45,573 nucleotides of DNA from Aigarchaeota archaeon (GTDB lineage: Archaea > Thermoproteota > Nitrososphaeria_A > Caldarchaeales > Wolframiiraptoraceae). Under the pieces are notes generated by a model. That model made no database searches and was not told the DNA's origin. It saw only the letters and a program-made list of their open reading frames with translations. This document shows positions 17,080-25,019 of the stretch, piece by piece. The position numbers and the translations under genes are program-made. The stretch's first letter is position 1; each line of letters begins with the position of its first letter. The stretch covers positions 9,940 to 55,512 of the forward strand of contig JANXDQ010000002.1 in the NCBI GenBank assembly GCA_025059415.1. Direction: 5' to 3'.

Positions 17080-17250
17080 ATGGGGCTCAGGGAATTCTTT
17101 AAGTCGATGGTGGTTACGATCAAGCTCGCAAGGAAGCCCACCAGGCACGAATTCTTGATGGCCATACGAATTACCCTCATAGGGATTGCAGCGATAGGAG
17201 GCATAACATTCATTATCAAGTTCCTGGCGCTCGTCATTCAGGGAATGTAG
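17080..17250 (+). CDS. secE: Protein translocase subunit SecE (Sec61 gamma)
   Basis: 56 aa from ATG 17080. The open frame extends upstream but the extra residues do not fit the family. One amphipathic helix (GLREFFKSMVVTIKLARKPT) precedes a single membrane segment (IRITLIGIAAIGGITFIIKF), as in archaeal SecE. It forms the SecYEG/beta channel. Its stop overlaps the GTG of spt5 by one base; secE-spt5-rpl11 is a widespread archaeal gene order. Confidence 0.93.
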   Translation: MGLREFFKSMVVTIKLARKPTRHEFLMAIRITLIGIAAIGGITFIIKFLALVIQGM

Positions 17251-17735
17251 TGGGGTTGGGGGTCATGTCTGGGGAAGCCGTTCCAAAACCGAGATTCTTC
17301 ATGGTGAAGGTCACGGCCGGGCAGGAGCGGAACGTGGCTAGGATGCTTGAGTCGAGGGCCACTTCCCCAAAAGAGGGGATTTACTCGATACTGGTTTTGC
17401 CCGGGATTAAGGGATACGTATTCGTCGAGGCCGAGAGCAAGGAGAGGGTATCTCTATTAACCCAGGGGATACGGCATGTGAAGGCCAGGGCGATAATGCC
17501 TGTTAAGAAGGAGGAGCTCATGGCCCACCTACTCGAGAAGCCGGTCATCGAGGTTCTCTCAGTCGGCGACTTCGTCGAAATAATCTCGGGGCCCTTACAG
17601 GGGATAAGTGGTAAGGTTATTAGGGTGGATAAACCGAAGAATGAGGTAACAATTGAGCCGGCGGATGCGGCGTTCCCGCTCCCAATCTCGGTCCCAGCCG
17701 ATCAAGTTAGGGTAGTCAAGCAGAGGGGGGTTTAA
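17250..17735 (+). CDS. spt5: Transcription elongation factor Spt5 (NusG family)
   Basis: 161 aa from GTG 17250; ATG 17265 would remove 5 residues. The NGN domain (RFFMVKVTAGQERNVARML, LPGIKGYVFVEAE) clamps RNA polymerase together with Spt4. The KOW domain follows (VGDFVEIISGPLQGISGKVI). Co-transcribed with secE and rpl11: starts and stops are within a few bases. Confidence 0.95.
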   Translation: MGLGVMSGEAVPKPRFFMVKVTAGQERNVARMLESRATSPKEGIYSILVLPGIKGYVFVEAESKERVSLLTQGIRHVKARAIMPVKKEELMAHLLEKPVIEVLSVGDFVEIISGPLQGISGKVIRVDKPKNEVTIEPADAAFPLPISVPADQVRVVKQRGV

Positions 17736-17738
17736 GGC

Positions 17739-18239
17739 ATGCCCGAGAAAAACCTCAAGTTCCTGGTTTCAGGCGGTGAAGCCACTGCGGGTCCTCCCAT
17801 AGGCCCAGCCATAGGCCCACTCGGATTGAACGTCCTCCAAGTGGTCGAGGAAATTAACAGGCAGACCAGCGAGTTTAGGGGAATGAGGGTCCCGGTCGAA
17901 GTCACCGTCGACACCGATACTAAGAGTTTCAGGATCAAGGTCGGCACGCCGACGACGGCGGCCCTAATAGTCAAGGAGGCCGGGATAGAGAAGGGTTCTG
18001 GTCAGCCAAATCGGGAATTCGTCGGTAACTTGACCGTGGAGCAGGTTGTCAGGATAGCGAAGCTAAAGATGCAGGACATGCGAGCGAGGACCCTAAAATC
18101 CGCGGTTAAACAAGTCCTCGGAACTTGTCTAAGCATGGGAGTCACGATCGAAGGGAAGTCGGCGAAGGAAATCATGAGGGAAGTCGAAGAGGGGAAACAC
18201 GACCATTTGATCTCTGATTCGGGAAGCGATAATATTTAA
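17739..18239 (+). CDS. rpl11: Ribosomal protein L11
   Basis: 166 aa. Signature near the start: GPPIGPAIGPLGLNV. The C-terminal RNA-binding half includes EQVVRIAKLKMQDMRARTLK and VLGTCLSMGVTI. It binds the GTPase centre of 23S rRNA at the base of the L10/L12 stalk. It starts 3 bases after the spt5 stop. Confidence 0.97.
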   Translation: MPEKNLKFLVSGGEATAGPPIGPAIGPLGLNVLQVVEEINRQTSEFRGMRVPVEVTVDTDTKSFRIKVGTPTTAALIVKEAGIEKGSGQPNREFVGNLTVEQVVRIAKLKMQDMRARTLKSAVKQVLGTCLSMGVTIEGKSAKEIMREVEEGKHDHLISDSGSDNI

Positions 18240-18271
18240 ATCAGGGCTTCTAAAGCTGAGAAGACGCGGGA

Positions 18272-18937
18272 ATGCTGAAATCGGTTGAGGCCAGCATCGT
18301 CGAGGCCGTGGAGAAGGCGAAGAACTTGGGCAAGCCCAGGAAATTCAAGCAATCAATAGAGTTAATCATAAACATTAAGGGCATCGACTTCAAGAAACCC
18401 GAAAACAGGATCTACGAGGTCATAGAGCTCCCACATGGCTGCGGGAACAAGCCTAGCAAAATTTGTGTGATAGCGAGTCCTGCCCTGGCCGCTGAGGCGA
18501 GGAAGATCCCCGAGATAGATAGGGTGATAGAGCGCGAGGAGTTGGAGGCTTTAACGGGGAATAAGAGGTTAGCCAAGAAGGTCGCGTCTAAGTATGACTT
18601 CTTCTTAGTAGATCCAACCCTCATGGGACTCGCCGCCAAGGCCCTTGGAGCCGCGTTGGGTGGCCGGGGTAAGAGGCCCCAACCCATACCCCAGGGAGTA
18701 GACTTGGCCGGACTCGTCAAAAGCCTGAAGAAGAGCATCATCATAAACGTGAGGAAAAATCCGCAAGCCATGTGCTTGATAGGAACGGAGGATATGGATT
18801 CGAGGCAACTCGCTGAAAATGCCGCCGCGGTAATCTCGAAGATCGTCGACAAGTTCGAGAAGAGGCTCAAGAACGTGCAGTCAATCTATGTCAAAAAGAC
18901 CATGGCGGAGCCGGTTAAGGTTGAGTTCGCAGAATAG
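18272..18937 (+). CDS. rpl1: Ribosomal protein L1
   Basis: 221 aa, normal archaeal size. Motifs: FKQSIELIINIKGIDFKK, VIELPHGCGNKPSKICVIA, YDFFLVDPTLMG and RGKRPQPIPQ. It forms the L1 stalk that handles E-site tRNA; archaeal L1 also represses its own mRNA in some species. A CCCC-GAAA-GGGG hairpin (18939-18950) follows the stop, then TTTAAAT, which could be a separate promoter for rpl10. Confidence 0.97.
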   Translation: MLKSVEASIVEAVEKAKNLGKPRKFKQSIELIINIKGIDFKKPENRIYEVIELPHGCGNKPSKICVIASPALAAEARKIPEIDRVIEREELEALTGNKRLAKKVASKYDFFLVDPTLMGLAAKALGAALGGRGKRPQPIPQGVDLAGLVKSLKKSIIINVRKNPQAMCLIGTEDMDSRQLAENAAAVISKIVDKFEKRLKNVQSIYVKKTMAEPVKVEFAE

Positions 18938-18938
18938 T

Positions 18939-18958
18939 CCCCGAAAGGGGGTTTAAAT
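18939..18958 (+). promoter_or_regulatory. GNRA hairpin and TATA-like box between rpl1 and rpl10
   Basis: CCCC (18939-18942), GAAA loop and GGGG (18947-18950) form a short stem just after the rpl1 stop. TTTAAAT at 18952-18958 lies about 34 bases before the rpl10 TTG. It may give rpl10 its own promoter or allow processing of the operon mRNA. Confidence 0.35.
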
Positions 18959-18988
18959 GTAGGCTTTTCCAGGATTCGGTGGTCGGGT

Positions 18989-19861
18989 TTGTCGCTGAAG
19001 GCGGTGGTCAAAAGGGAGCGGAGGATCCCCCGGTGGAAGCTTGAAGAGGCCGAGGAGTTATCTAAACTCATCTCAAATCATAGGGTCATCGCGATATTCA
19101 GGCTCACGGGGCTTAGGGCAAACCTCCTCCATGAAGTCCGAAAGATCCTGAGGGGGGCCGCGATCCTGCGCGTCGCCAAACGCAACCTCTTCAAGAAGAC
19201 GGCGGAGAAGGTGGGTAAACCAGAACTCGTAAAACTCGTAGAAGACATTAAGGAACCCGTCGGCCTCATATTCTCCAACATAAGCGCATTCAGGTTGAAG
19301 ATAATCTTGGATAAAAATAGGATACCGATGCACGCTAAGGCTGGTGAGAAGGCGGACTTCGATGTGGTTATCCCGGAGATGAACACGGGTCTCCCACCAG
19401 GCCCGGTGCTAAGCGATTTCGCGAAACTACACATACCGACGAGGATTGAGGGAGGGCAGATCTGGATCGCGAAAGACACCGTGGTGGCCAGGAAGGGCGA
19501 GGAGATCTCACCGGCCCTCGCCGCGCTCTTAGCAAGGCTCGACATAAGGGCTGTATTGAAGGGGGTTTCTGTGGAGAGGGCATTTGAGGATGGAGTTCTC
19601 CTAACCAAGGAACAGCTTGAAATAGACCTGGAGAAGATTAAGGAGGATCTTGCAGCGGCACACGGCCAAGCCTTCACCCTGGCAACGGAAATAGGTTACA
19701 TCACCAAGGAGACGATCATTCCAGTGTTACTGAGGGCTTATGCTCAAGCAAGAACCTTGGCCCTAGAAGCCGCGATACCCTCGAAAGAAATCATCGGAGA
19801 CCTCTTATTAAAGGCAGAAACTCTGGCGCGGATCTTAAAGGAGGCGGCGAAAATAAGTTAG
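18989..19861 (+). CDS. rpl10: Ribosomal protein L10 (P0)
   Basis: 290 aa from TTG 18989. It is the base of the ribosomal stalk: the N-terminal part binds rRNA, the C-terminal helices hold L12 dimers (EIGYITKETIIPVLLRAYAQ, LEAAIPSKEIIGDLLLKA). Conserved pieces include VIAIFRLTGLRANLLHEVRK, HAKAGEKADFDVVIP and NTGLPPGPVLSDF. The usual next gene rpl12 is missing here; it lies 3 kb away on the other strand. The short acidic C-terminal tail found in many P0 proteins is lacking. Confidence 0.95.
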   Translation: MSLKAVVKRERRIPRWKLEEAEELSKLISNHRVIAIFRLTGLRANLLHEVRKILRGAAILRVAKRNLFKKTAEKVGKPELVKLVEDIKEPVGLIFSNISAFRLKIILDKNRIPMHAKAGEKADFDVVIPEMNTGLPPGPVLSDFAKLHIPTRIEGGQIWIAKDTVVARKGEEISPALAALLARLDIRAVLKGVSVERAFEDGVLLTKEQLEIDLEKIKEDLAAAHGQAFTLATEIGYITKETIIPVLLRAYAQARTLALEAAIPSKEIIGDLLLKAETLARILKEAAKIS

Positions 19862-20123
19862 CCTCCCATGCTGAGGGGAGGATTCCTACCCTCCGAAGAT
19901 AGAGAACTTTCCCACAACCTCGTTTTCACGCGCATAATTCGCCGTCCCTCTTTTACCCTTAGCCATGAAAATGCTTGGAGTGCTTTACATGCCCCCTTAA
20001 TTTCTAATATTTACAATTCCTGAACGCCCCCAGAAGTGGCGTTTGCATCAGTTCCAGTTGATTAGGCTAGTTGGCATCCCCCATAGGAGCGATATCCATC
20101 TAGGAAAATTGCGTAGATGGGGA
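19862..20123. other. Intergenic region between the convergent rpl10 and alaS genes
   Basis: No gene seen. Three stem-loops: CCTCCC/GGGAGG (19862-19867 and 19876-19881) directly after rpl10, AACGCC/GGCGTT (20023-20028 and 20038-20043), and CCATCTA/TAGATGG (20096-20102 and 20114-20120) just after the alaS stop. The outer two could protect or end the two converging transcripts. This is also one candidate breakpoint of the rpl12-alaS inversion. Confidence 0.4.
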
Positions 20124-22880
20124 TTACTTGAAAAGTTCCCTGATTATGTTAAGAGATTCTTTTATGAACTCGTCTTCGGAAATGGGTTTCCCAAGTCCTC
20201 CTTCTCCAAATCTATCTCTTCCACCGCCCCTCCCTCCAAGTCTTTGAGCTATCATCGAGATGAGTTTTCCGGCATGCACTCCTTTTTTAAGAGCCTCACT
20301 GTTCGCCGTCGCCACCAATGAGACTCTTTCTCGGCCATAGGCTGCTATGAAGCAAGCGGCCACCGGTCTAGAGAGTAGGTGGTCCGATATTTTCAGGACA
20401 TATTCTCTATCATCCTCATTTTCCCTCGACACGTAGAATTCGATTCCGCCGGCGGTTATGGTTGGTTTTTGGGAAAGCTCCACGGCCCTGAGCTTGGCAG
20501 CCGACGAGAGCAGGCTCTTGACCTCCCTGCGAAGCTCCTTGACCTCATCTAGGATTTCTTCAACCTTTCTCTCAACGGCCTCAACGGGCGTCCCAATAAT
20601 CTCCGCGATCCTCCGCACGAGCCTCCAATCTTCCTGGAGGTATGGTAGGACGGCGGGCCCCGCCGCGAAGATGAGCCTCTCCACCCCATCCTGTATCCTC
20701 TCAGTTTTAATTATCTTGATTATCCCAACATCTTCGGTGTTCTCAACATGTAGTCCAGCACATGCCTCCGCATCCCATCCCGGGATCTCGACAACCCTTA
20801 TCTCGGCCGATGGGACCTCTCCGCCTTGGTAGAGCTGGAAGCCGTAACGGGCCTCAGCCTCATTCCTACTCATTAAAGTAATCTTGACCGGTATCCTCGC
20901 GGCCACGATCCTATTTGCCTCATCTTCTATCTGCTTTATCTCCTCGTATGTCAGTCTCCTGTGATGGCTTATGTCGAGCCTCGCGATCTCCGGCTCCTTA
21001 CTCGCGCCGGCCTGCCACGCATGTCTCCCCAAGACTTTTCTCGCAGCCCCCAGGATTATATGAGTCGCCGTGTGATGCCGCATCAACGAGAGCCTCCTCT
21101 CAAAGTCTATCTCCGCCTCAACTACTTCCCCAACCTCTGGGAGCTCGCCCTCCAATTTGTGGACTATGACTCCCCCGGCGAGCATCTGGACATTAACAAC
21201 TTTAGAGGATCCCTTAGAATTCTTAATTACCCCACGATCCGCGACTGCTCCACCTCCTTCGGGATAGAAATGGGTTCTATCTAGAACCAGGTAGTTCCCG
21301 TAGGTCTTGAGTACCTTGGCGCGGAACTTTGAGACGAAGGGCTGTTCATAATAGGCCTTCTCCGTCGCGGGCACTTCCCTGAAGACCTCTTCCAGTATCT
21401 TTTTCTCCCCGTCCTCCACGGGTCCGGTTTCGGCCCTTAGATGCCTTGATGCAACTAGCTCATAGAAGTTCTCCGGAACCTCGATCTCCATGTCCAGTTT
21501 AGAGGCGATTGGCTCAACTATGTCCGGGGTAATTCCCCTCTCATCATAAACCCTTATCAGAAACTCCACCGGGATTCTAACCTCGCCCTTCTTCATCGAG
21601 GAAAGTTCTTTTTCGACATAATCGGATCCCTTTTGGATCGTCTCCTCGAATTTCTTGATCTCGGTCTCAACTATGTCTAAGACTTCCTCCCTCATCTCCC
21701 TTAGATGTGGAAAGTCTGAGCTCCAGTGGTCTAACTGTAGATCTATCAGGTCTAGGAGTTTGTCTTCATGGCCCATGCTCCTGAGAAGCCTGTAAGTTTT
21801 CCTGATCAGGAGCCTTGCGAGATACCCAACGCGGACATTTGATGGGACGACTCCCTCACTGATGATGAACGAGATGGACTTCGTGAAGTCTAGGGCGGCG
21901 TATATCCTCTCTAATGGCTCAACCTCGTTGATTATTACCTCCAATGGTATGCCCGATGCCTCCGCTACTCGCCGCCTCGCCTCAGCGACCGTCACCCCCT
22001 TCCCGGGAACAACCAGAGCCGTATAGGGCGAATACTTGAGCAGTAACTTCTCATCGGGTTTCGGTATCTCGATTATTTTCGCGACCTTGGGGTATAGTTC
22101 GCCGTAGATGGCGTCAAAGCAGCTAGGCGTCCCCTGGCTAAACCACGTAAACCTCTCGATTCCATATCCAGTGTCAACTGTTCTTATTGGCAATTCTATG
22201 AGTTCGCCGTTCAAAGTCTTGTACTGCATGAAGACGAGGGTTGCCAGCTCCATGCCGTAGGATATCGATTCGAAGCACGGCCCTGCGTTTCCCCCGCCGC
22301 TCCAGACCCCTTCCTTGTAAACCAGCTCTCCTTCCGGAATTCCGAAGATCTCTTGGGCGAATTCATGGTAGTATTTGACGGTTTCATCTTTCCAGTAAAC
22401 TTCCTTTTCCGGGTAATTGAATGCGTGGGCGCCGCCCATCTCGAATATCGTCAAGTGCCTTCCAAATGTTAACCCAACCTTATCTATGTCCACCAACCTT
22501 ATGCATGGCTGGCTTATCACAAGTGGGTTCGCGGGTGGGGGAGCTATCCCGGAGGTGACGAAGGGCTGGAAATCCACTATACTCGCGTCGGTGAGAAACA
22601 TGTCCGATCTCCATCGCGCCACGACGGGATACGGAGAGATCACCCTATGGCCTCTCTTCTCGAAGAACCTGAGAAAAGCCTCTCTAACCTCGCGTAGGCT
22701 CATCTTCCTCCTTGCTAGGGCCTTGCCGACGAAGCGATACGGCTCACACGGAGAGTCTCCACAAGTCTCCCTCTCAGGATCCACGGTCCAGAAATGCTCC
22801 CCACAAACCCGACATCGTTTCCTCAGATATCCCCGCTCCCTGAAGAACTCGAGTGAATACGCCTCAGGACCAAACTTCAA
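20124..22880 (-). CDS. alaS: Alanyl-tRNA synthetase
   Basis: 918 aa, archaeal type. It begins with the archaeal N-terminal extension and Cys cluster (RKRCRVCGEHFWTVD, CGDSPCEPYRFVG). The class II core has RWRSDMFLTDASIVDFQPF and the motif 2/3 region (GGGNAGPCFESI, TVDTGYGIERFTW). The editing domain has HHTATHIILGAARKVLG and CAGLHVENTED, whose His and Cys bind zinc. The C-terminal region is the dimerisation part. Directly downstream of rpl12 on the minus strand; I recall this rpl12-alaS linkage from Sulfolobales. Confidence 0.97.
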   Translation of the reverse strand: MKFGPEAYSLEFFRERGYLRKRCRVCGEHFWTVDPERETCGDSPCEPYRFVGKALARRKMSLREVREAFLRFFEKRGHRVISPYPVVARWRSDMFLTDASIVDFQPFVTSGIAPPPANPLVISQPCIRLVDIDKVGLTFGRHLTIFEMGGAHAFNYPEKEVYWKDETVKYYHEFAQEIFGIPEGELVYKEGVWSGGGNAGPCFESISYGMELATLVFMQYKTLNGELIELPIRTVDTGYGIERFTWFSQGTPSCFDAIYGELYPKVAKIIEIPKPDEKLLLKYSPYTALVVPGKGVTVAEARRRVAEASGIPLEVIINEVEPLERIYAALDFTKSISFIISEGVVPSNVRVGYLARLLIRKTYRLLRSMGHEDKLLDLIDLQLDHWSSDFPHLREMREEVLDIVETEIKKFEETIQKGSDYVEKELSSMKKGEVRIPVEFLIRVYDERGITPDIVEPIASKLDMEIEVPENFYELVASRHLRAETGPVEDGEKKILEEVFREVPATEKAYYEQPFVSKFRAKVLKTYGNYLVLDRTHFYPEGGGAVADRGVIKNSKGSSKVVNVQMLAGGVIVHKLEGELPEVGEVVEAEIDFERRLSLMRHHTATHIILGAARKVLGRHAWQAGASKEPEIARLDISHHRRLTYEEIKQIEDEANRIVAARIPVKITLMSRNEAEARYGFQLYQGGEVPSAEIRVVEIPGWDAEACAGLHVENTEDVGIIKIIKTERIQDGVERLIFAAGPAVLPYLQEDWRLVRRIAEIIGTPVEAVERKVEEILDEVKELRREVKSLLSSAAKLRAVELSQKPTITAGGIEFYVSRENEDDREYVLKISDHLLSRPVAACFIAAYGRERVSLVATANSEALKKGVHAGKLISMIAQRLGGRGGGRDRFGEGGLGKPISEDEFIKESLNIIRELFK

Positions 22881-22998
22881 GATCCACCACCTTCCATAAG
22901 CCCCTCCTCGAAAAGGAATACTGCGCCTTATATGCTATCAGGTGAGGGATTAGGTGTAGGGATCTGGACCGGAGAAAAACGCGTTAAAGAACGTTCCA

Positions 22999-23307
22999 TC
23001 AGCCGAAGAGGGCGCTGAGGCCGGCCAAAGCCTCCTCTTCCTTCTTTGCCGCCTCCTCTTTCTTCTCCTCCTTCTTTACCTCCTTTTCTTCCTTGGCGGG
23101 AGCAGGGGCGGCAACGGGCACGGCCGGCGCAAGGGCAGCACTCTTCAAGACCTCATCTATGTTAACCTCTGAAAGGGCGGCTACTAGCGCCTTTACCCTG
23201 GCCTCATCCGGGTTAACACCCGCGGCCCCGAGCACCTTCTTCAGATTCTCCTCGTTTATCTCCTTCCCAGCCCTGTGCAACAGTAATGCGGCGTAAACGT
23301 ACTCCAT
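22999..23307 (-). CDS. rpl12: Ribosomal protein L12 (P1/P2 type)
   Basis: 102 aa from ATG 23307; an upstream start at 23322 would add MVRVG. The helical N-terminus MEYVYAALLLHRAGKEIN dimerises and binds L10. An Ala/Pro hinge is followed by a long Glu/Lys stretch and the factor-binding tail LAGLSALFG. It recruits EF-2 and EF-1A to the ribosome. Separated from rpl10 and in opposite orientation to it. Confidence 0.95.
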   Translation of the reverse strand: MEYVYAALLLHRAGKEINEENLKKVLGAAGVNPDEARVKALVAALSEVNIDEVLKSAALAPAVPVAAPAPAKEEKEVKKEEKKEEAAKKEEEALAGLSALFG

Positions 23308-23441
23308 GCCCACTCGCACCACTCACCGTTAAGCCTATTCATAAATCTTACTACTCCAGAAACTTATCTTAAGCCGAGTATTACTCTCCGCAACCGGTCT
23401 AGTGCGGATTCAAGCGTTATAGAAAAATGCAATAGATATAC

Positions 23442-23640
23442 CTAGGAATATAATGCCTCTCCTGTTTCTACATCGAACAGATAAACCTTTTCAGGATTTA
23501 TCGACACCATTAGTGTTGATCCTTCAGCGTAAAGCAATTTCCCCTTTAACACGACTCTGAGGACATAATCTATCAACTTCCAAGTAGGCGAGCACCTCCG
23601 AGCCAATTCTTTGAATTAGTAGACTTATTCTTGATAAGCT
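23442..23640 (-). pseudogene. Broken C-terminal fragment of a sugar ABC-transporter ATPase
   Basis: Reading the minus strand, the last frame ends STLMVSINPEKVYLFD then VETGEALYS and a TAG at 23442-23444. This is the TOBE-domain tail of MalK/UgpC-type ATPases. The piece before it, QRIGSEVLAYLEVD, which is the matching upstream part, is in a different frame (around 23572-23615). No Walker A or rest of the gene follows. So it is a frameshifted, truncated relic rather than a working gene. Confidence 0.6.
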
Positions 23641-23747
23641 TGAGTAGATTCTGGCCTCTTCTAGAAGAGAGGAATCCCCATATACTCAACTATCTTGATA
23701 CTGGAGTGACATTAGTAGATTAAGGGTTCTTTAAATATCTGCAAAGA

Positions 23748-24122
23748 TTGTTTAGACTCGGCGTTTTTAAGCCTGATGAGAAGGCTGCTTGGGAGTTGTT
23801 CGAGAAAGCCTCAAAGAAATTTATCGAGACGAAAAGAGTCAAACTCTTACTAGTCGCTGATAGTTGCTGCAATGCCATCATAAATTCAGCCATGGCCTTA
23901 CTCATGAAGCTCGGCATAAAAACGACTCCAGAAAAAATATATGGAGAGATCGTCAGAAACCTTGTAGATAGAAGAATCCTAGATAGGGAGATGGCTGAAT
24001 GGGTGGAGGAGATTAGAAGACTTAGGAAATCCGTTGAGCGAGGCGAAATAAGAGAACTAACCGGGGAAGAAATAGACCTCTGGATAAACCGTGCAGATAC
24101 ATTCATCTCAAAAGACTCGTGA
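23748..24122 (+). CDS. HEPN-like helical protein, possibly 5'-truncated
   Basis: 124 aa from TTG 23748, all helical: EKAAWELFEKASKKFIETKR, KLLLVADSCCNAIINSAMAL, then WVEEIRRLRKSVERGEIREL and EEIDLWINRADTFIS. The spacing of helices and the RKSVERGEI...A..FI ending are typical of HEPN-domain proteins. The RNase signature R-x4-6-H is not present, so if HEPN it may be inactive. No good start is visible; the frame extends upstream to a stop at 23721-23723 (adding GFFKYLQR), and the surroundings are AT-rich debris. May be a remnant. Confidence 0.45.
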   Translation: MFRLGVFKPDEKAAWELFEKASKKFIETKRVKLLLVADSCCNAIINSAMALLMKLGIKTTPEKIYGEIVRNLVDRRILDREMAEWVEEIRRLRKSVERGEIRELTGEEIDLWINRADTFISKDS

Positions 24123-24365
24123 AATACTGGAACGAAAACTGTAAACAGCAGAGAGCCCTCGAAGAATAGCTAGAGAATGTAGATGCTGGAAGACTAGGGA
24201 TGGAACATTAGAAAGACTAGGATTGGAATATAAGTCTAAGGGGTGTTAATCATTTCCCAGATAATATTATCAATTGTCAAATTAAACTAATTATTGCATT
24301 ATCAGAGTATCTTTGAATATTTTGAGTTCTTTAACACCTCTGACCACCGGATTATAATTTTAAGA

Positions 24366-24377
24366 TTTATATTTATT
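24366..24377 (+). promoter_or_regulatory. TATA box for the 37-aa membrane ORF
   Basis: TTTATATTTATT is centred 24 bases before the ATG at 24395, a near-ideal distance for a leaderless archaeal transcript. Confidence 0.45.
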
Positions 24378-24394
24378 CACATGAAGATTTAAAC

Positions 24395-24508
24395 ATGGAT
24401 ATTCGGAAAAATATTATTTGGTTGGGCTTATCAGCCTCTGCACTCATATCAGTTAGTTTAATCTACTTCGCCAAATGGTTTAATCTAAGAAGGAAGAGAG
24501 AGTTATAG
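24395..24508 (+). CDS. Tiny single-pass membrane protein (37 aa)
   Basis: The frame encodes MDIRKNIIWLGLSASALISV followed by SLIYFAKWFNLRRKREL. One hydrophobic segment (about residues 6-26) is followed by a positively charged end, a plausible membrane miniprotein with a cytoplasmic C-terminus. A strong TATA box is 24 bases upstream. Its stop codon overlaps the last bases of the tRNA-Gln gene on the other strand. No family recognised. Confidence 0.4.
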   Translation: MDIRKNIIWLGLSASALISVSLIYFAKWFNLRRKREL

Positions 24509-24540
24509 CCCGGGCCGGATTCGAACCGGCGTCCCCGGGT

Positions 24541-24569
24541 GTCTTCTCACCACCCTTCGCGGCCATGAT
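24541..24569 (-). other. tRNA-Gln intron 2 (29 bases, canonical 37/38)
   Basis: Outer helix CCCGGG/CCCGGG, 3' bulge ACA, central helix CTTT/GAAG, 5' bulge GGA, inner helix TCA/TGA. Cutting GG^A and AC^A removes 29 bases and restores a 7-base anticodon loop. It is at the classical position after nucleotide 37. Confidence 0.85.
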
Positions 24570-24585
24570 CCAAAGCCCGGGATCC

Positions 24586-24610
24586 ATGACCCCAATCTGA
24601 CCAGCTTGGT
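24586..24610 (-). other. tRNA-Gln intron 1 (25 bases, in the D-loop)
   Basis: Central helix GGCC/GGTC, 5' bulge AAA, inner helix CCAA/TTGG, 3' bulge ATG. Cutting AA^A and AT^G removes 25 bases and restores a normal D-arm with loop AGCGGCCAA. The outer helix is weak, so this is a relaxed bulge-helix-bulge, as is common for non-canonical introns in Thermoproteota. Confidence 0.8.
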
Positions 24611-24730
24611 TTGGCCGCTAGACGACCGGGCTTCAATTAACTCGTTCCACGTTGTCGTTTTTGTATTTTGCGCCATGTTTCTCATTAGGGTAGTGTTGCA
24701 AAAGGCTTTTAGGGTCATCAAGTTGGTGGT

Positions 24731-24976
24731 TTGGGTGGATCGGGGTTGGGAAAATATAAGGTTGTGAAGTGTCCTCAGTGCGGGTTCGCCGAGGTGACGG
24801 CTGCCTCTAAGAGCGTTAGATGCTTTGGCTGTGGCCGCATCTGGCAGCTCAAATCTGAAATGATACTTTTCTCGAGCGAAGAAATTGAGAAGGTCCAGGG
24901 GTTCTTGAAGAAGCTGAAGCAGTGTGGAGAAGTTGAGTACAGGAGGGCCGCTGAGATGTTCTCGAAGGATCCATGA
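24731..24976 (+). CDS. Small zinc-ribbon protein
   Basis: 81 aa from TTG 24731. Two knuckles CPQCGF and CFGCGR, 16 residues apart, form a zinc ribbon in the first half (KYKVVKCPQCGFAEVTAASK). The C-terminal half is an amphipathic helix (SEEIEKVQGFLKKLKQCGE). It resembles archaeal DUF1922-like ribbons with no known role. Ends 43 bases before the nfo start. Confidence 0.75.
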   Translation: MGGSGLGKYKVVKCPQCGFAEVTAASKSVRCFGCGRIWQLKSEMILFSSEEIEKVQGFLKKLKQCGEVEYRRAAEMFSKDP

Positions 24977-24986
24977 TATATCACAA

Positions 24987-24997
24987 AGATTTAAGCT
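24987..24997 (+). promoter_or_regulatory. TATA-like box for nfo
   Basis: AAGATTTAAGC is centred about 28 bases before the nfo ATG at 25020, consistent with a leaderless nfo transcript. Confidence 0.4.
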
Positions 24998-25019
24998 CGG
25001 GATTCTTACCCTGATATGG

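Larger units (their letters stand above)
24506..24632 (-). tRNA. tRNA-Gln (TTG) with two introns
   Basis: The acceptor stem AGCCCGG/CCGGGCT and T-arm GCCGG-TTCGAAT-CCGGC are perfect. The gene is 127 bases; removing two introns leaves a 73-base tRNA with D-arm GTCT-AGCGGCCAA-GGAT, anticodon arm CCGGG-CTTTGGA-CCCGG (anticodon TTG at 24573-24571) and a 4-base variable loop. Identity Gln follows from the anticodon and the A1-U72 archaeal tRNA-Gln acceptor. Both introns have a good bulge-helix-bulge fold (see separate entries). CCA is not encoded. AT-rich sequence near 24656-24668 may be the promoter. Glu-tRNA-Gln made by the GluRS at 43221 would be its first product if the archaeal indirect pathway applies. 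Confidence 0.93.

Noticed and set aside
19078..19677. 199-aa minus-strand ORF opposite rpl10
   Set aside because: Shadow of rpl10; Ser/Leu-rich composition and no family motif.
23323..23440. Possible attachment-site copy of the tRNA-Gln 3' end
   Set aside because: Only a short imperfect similarity (GCGGATTCAAGCG); no repeat long enough for an att site.
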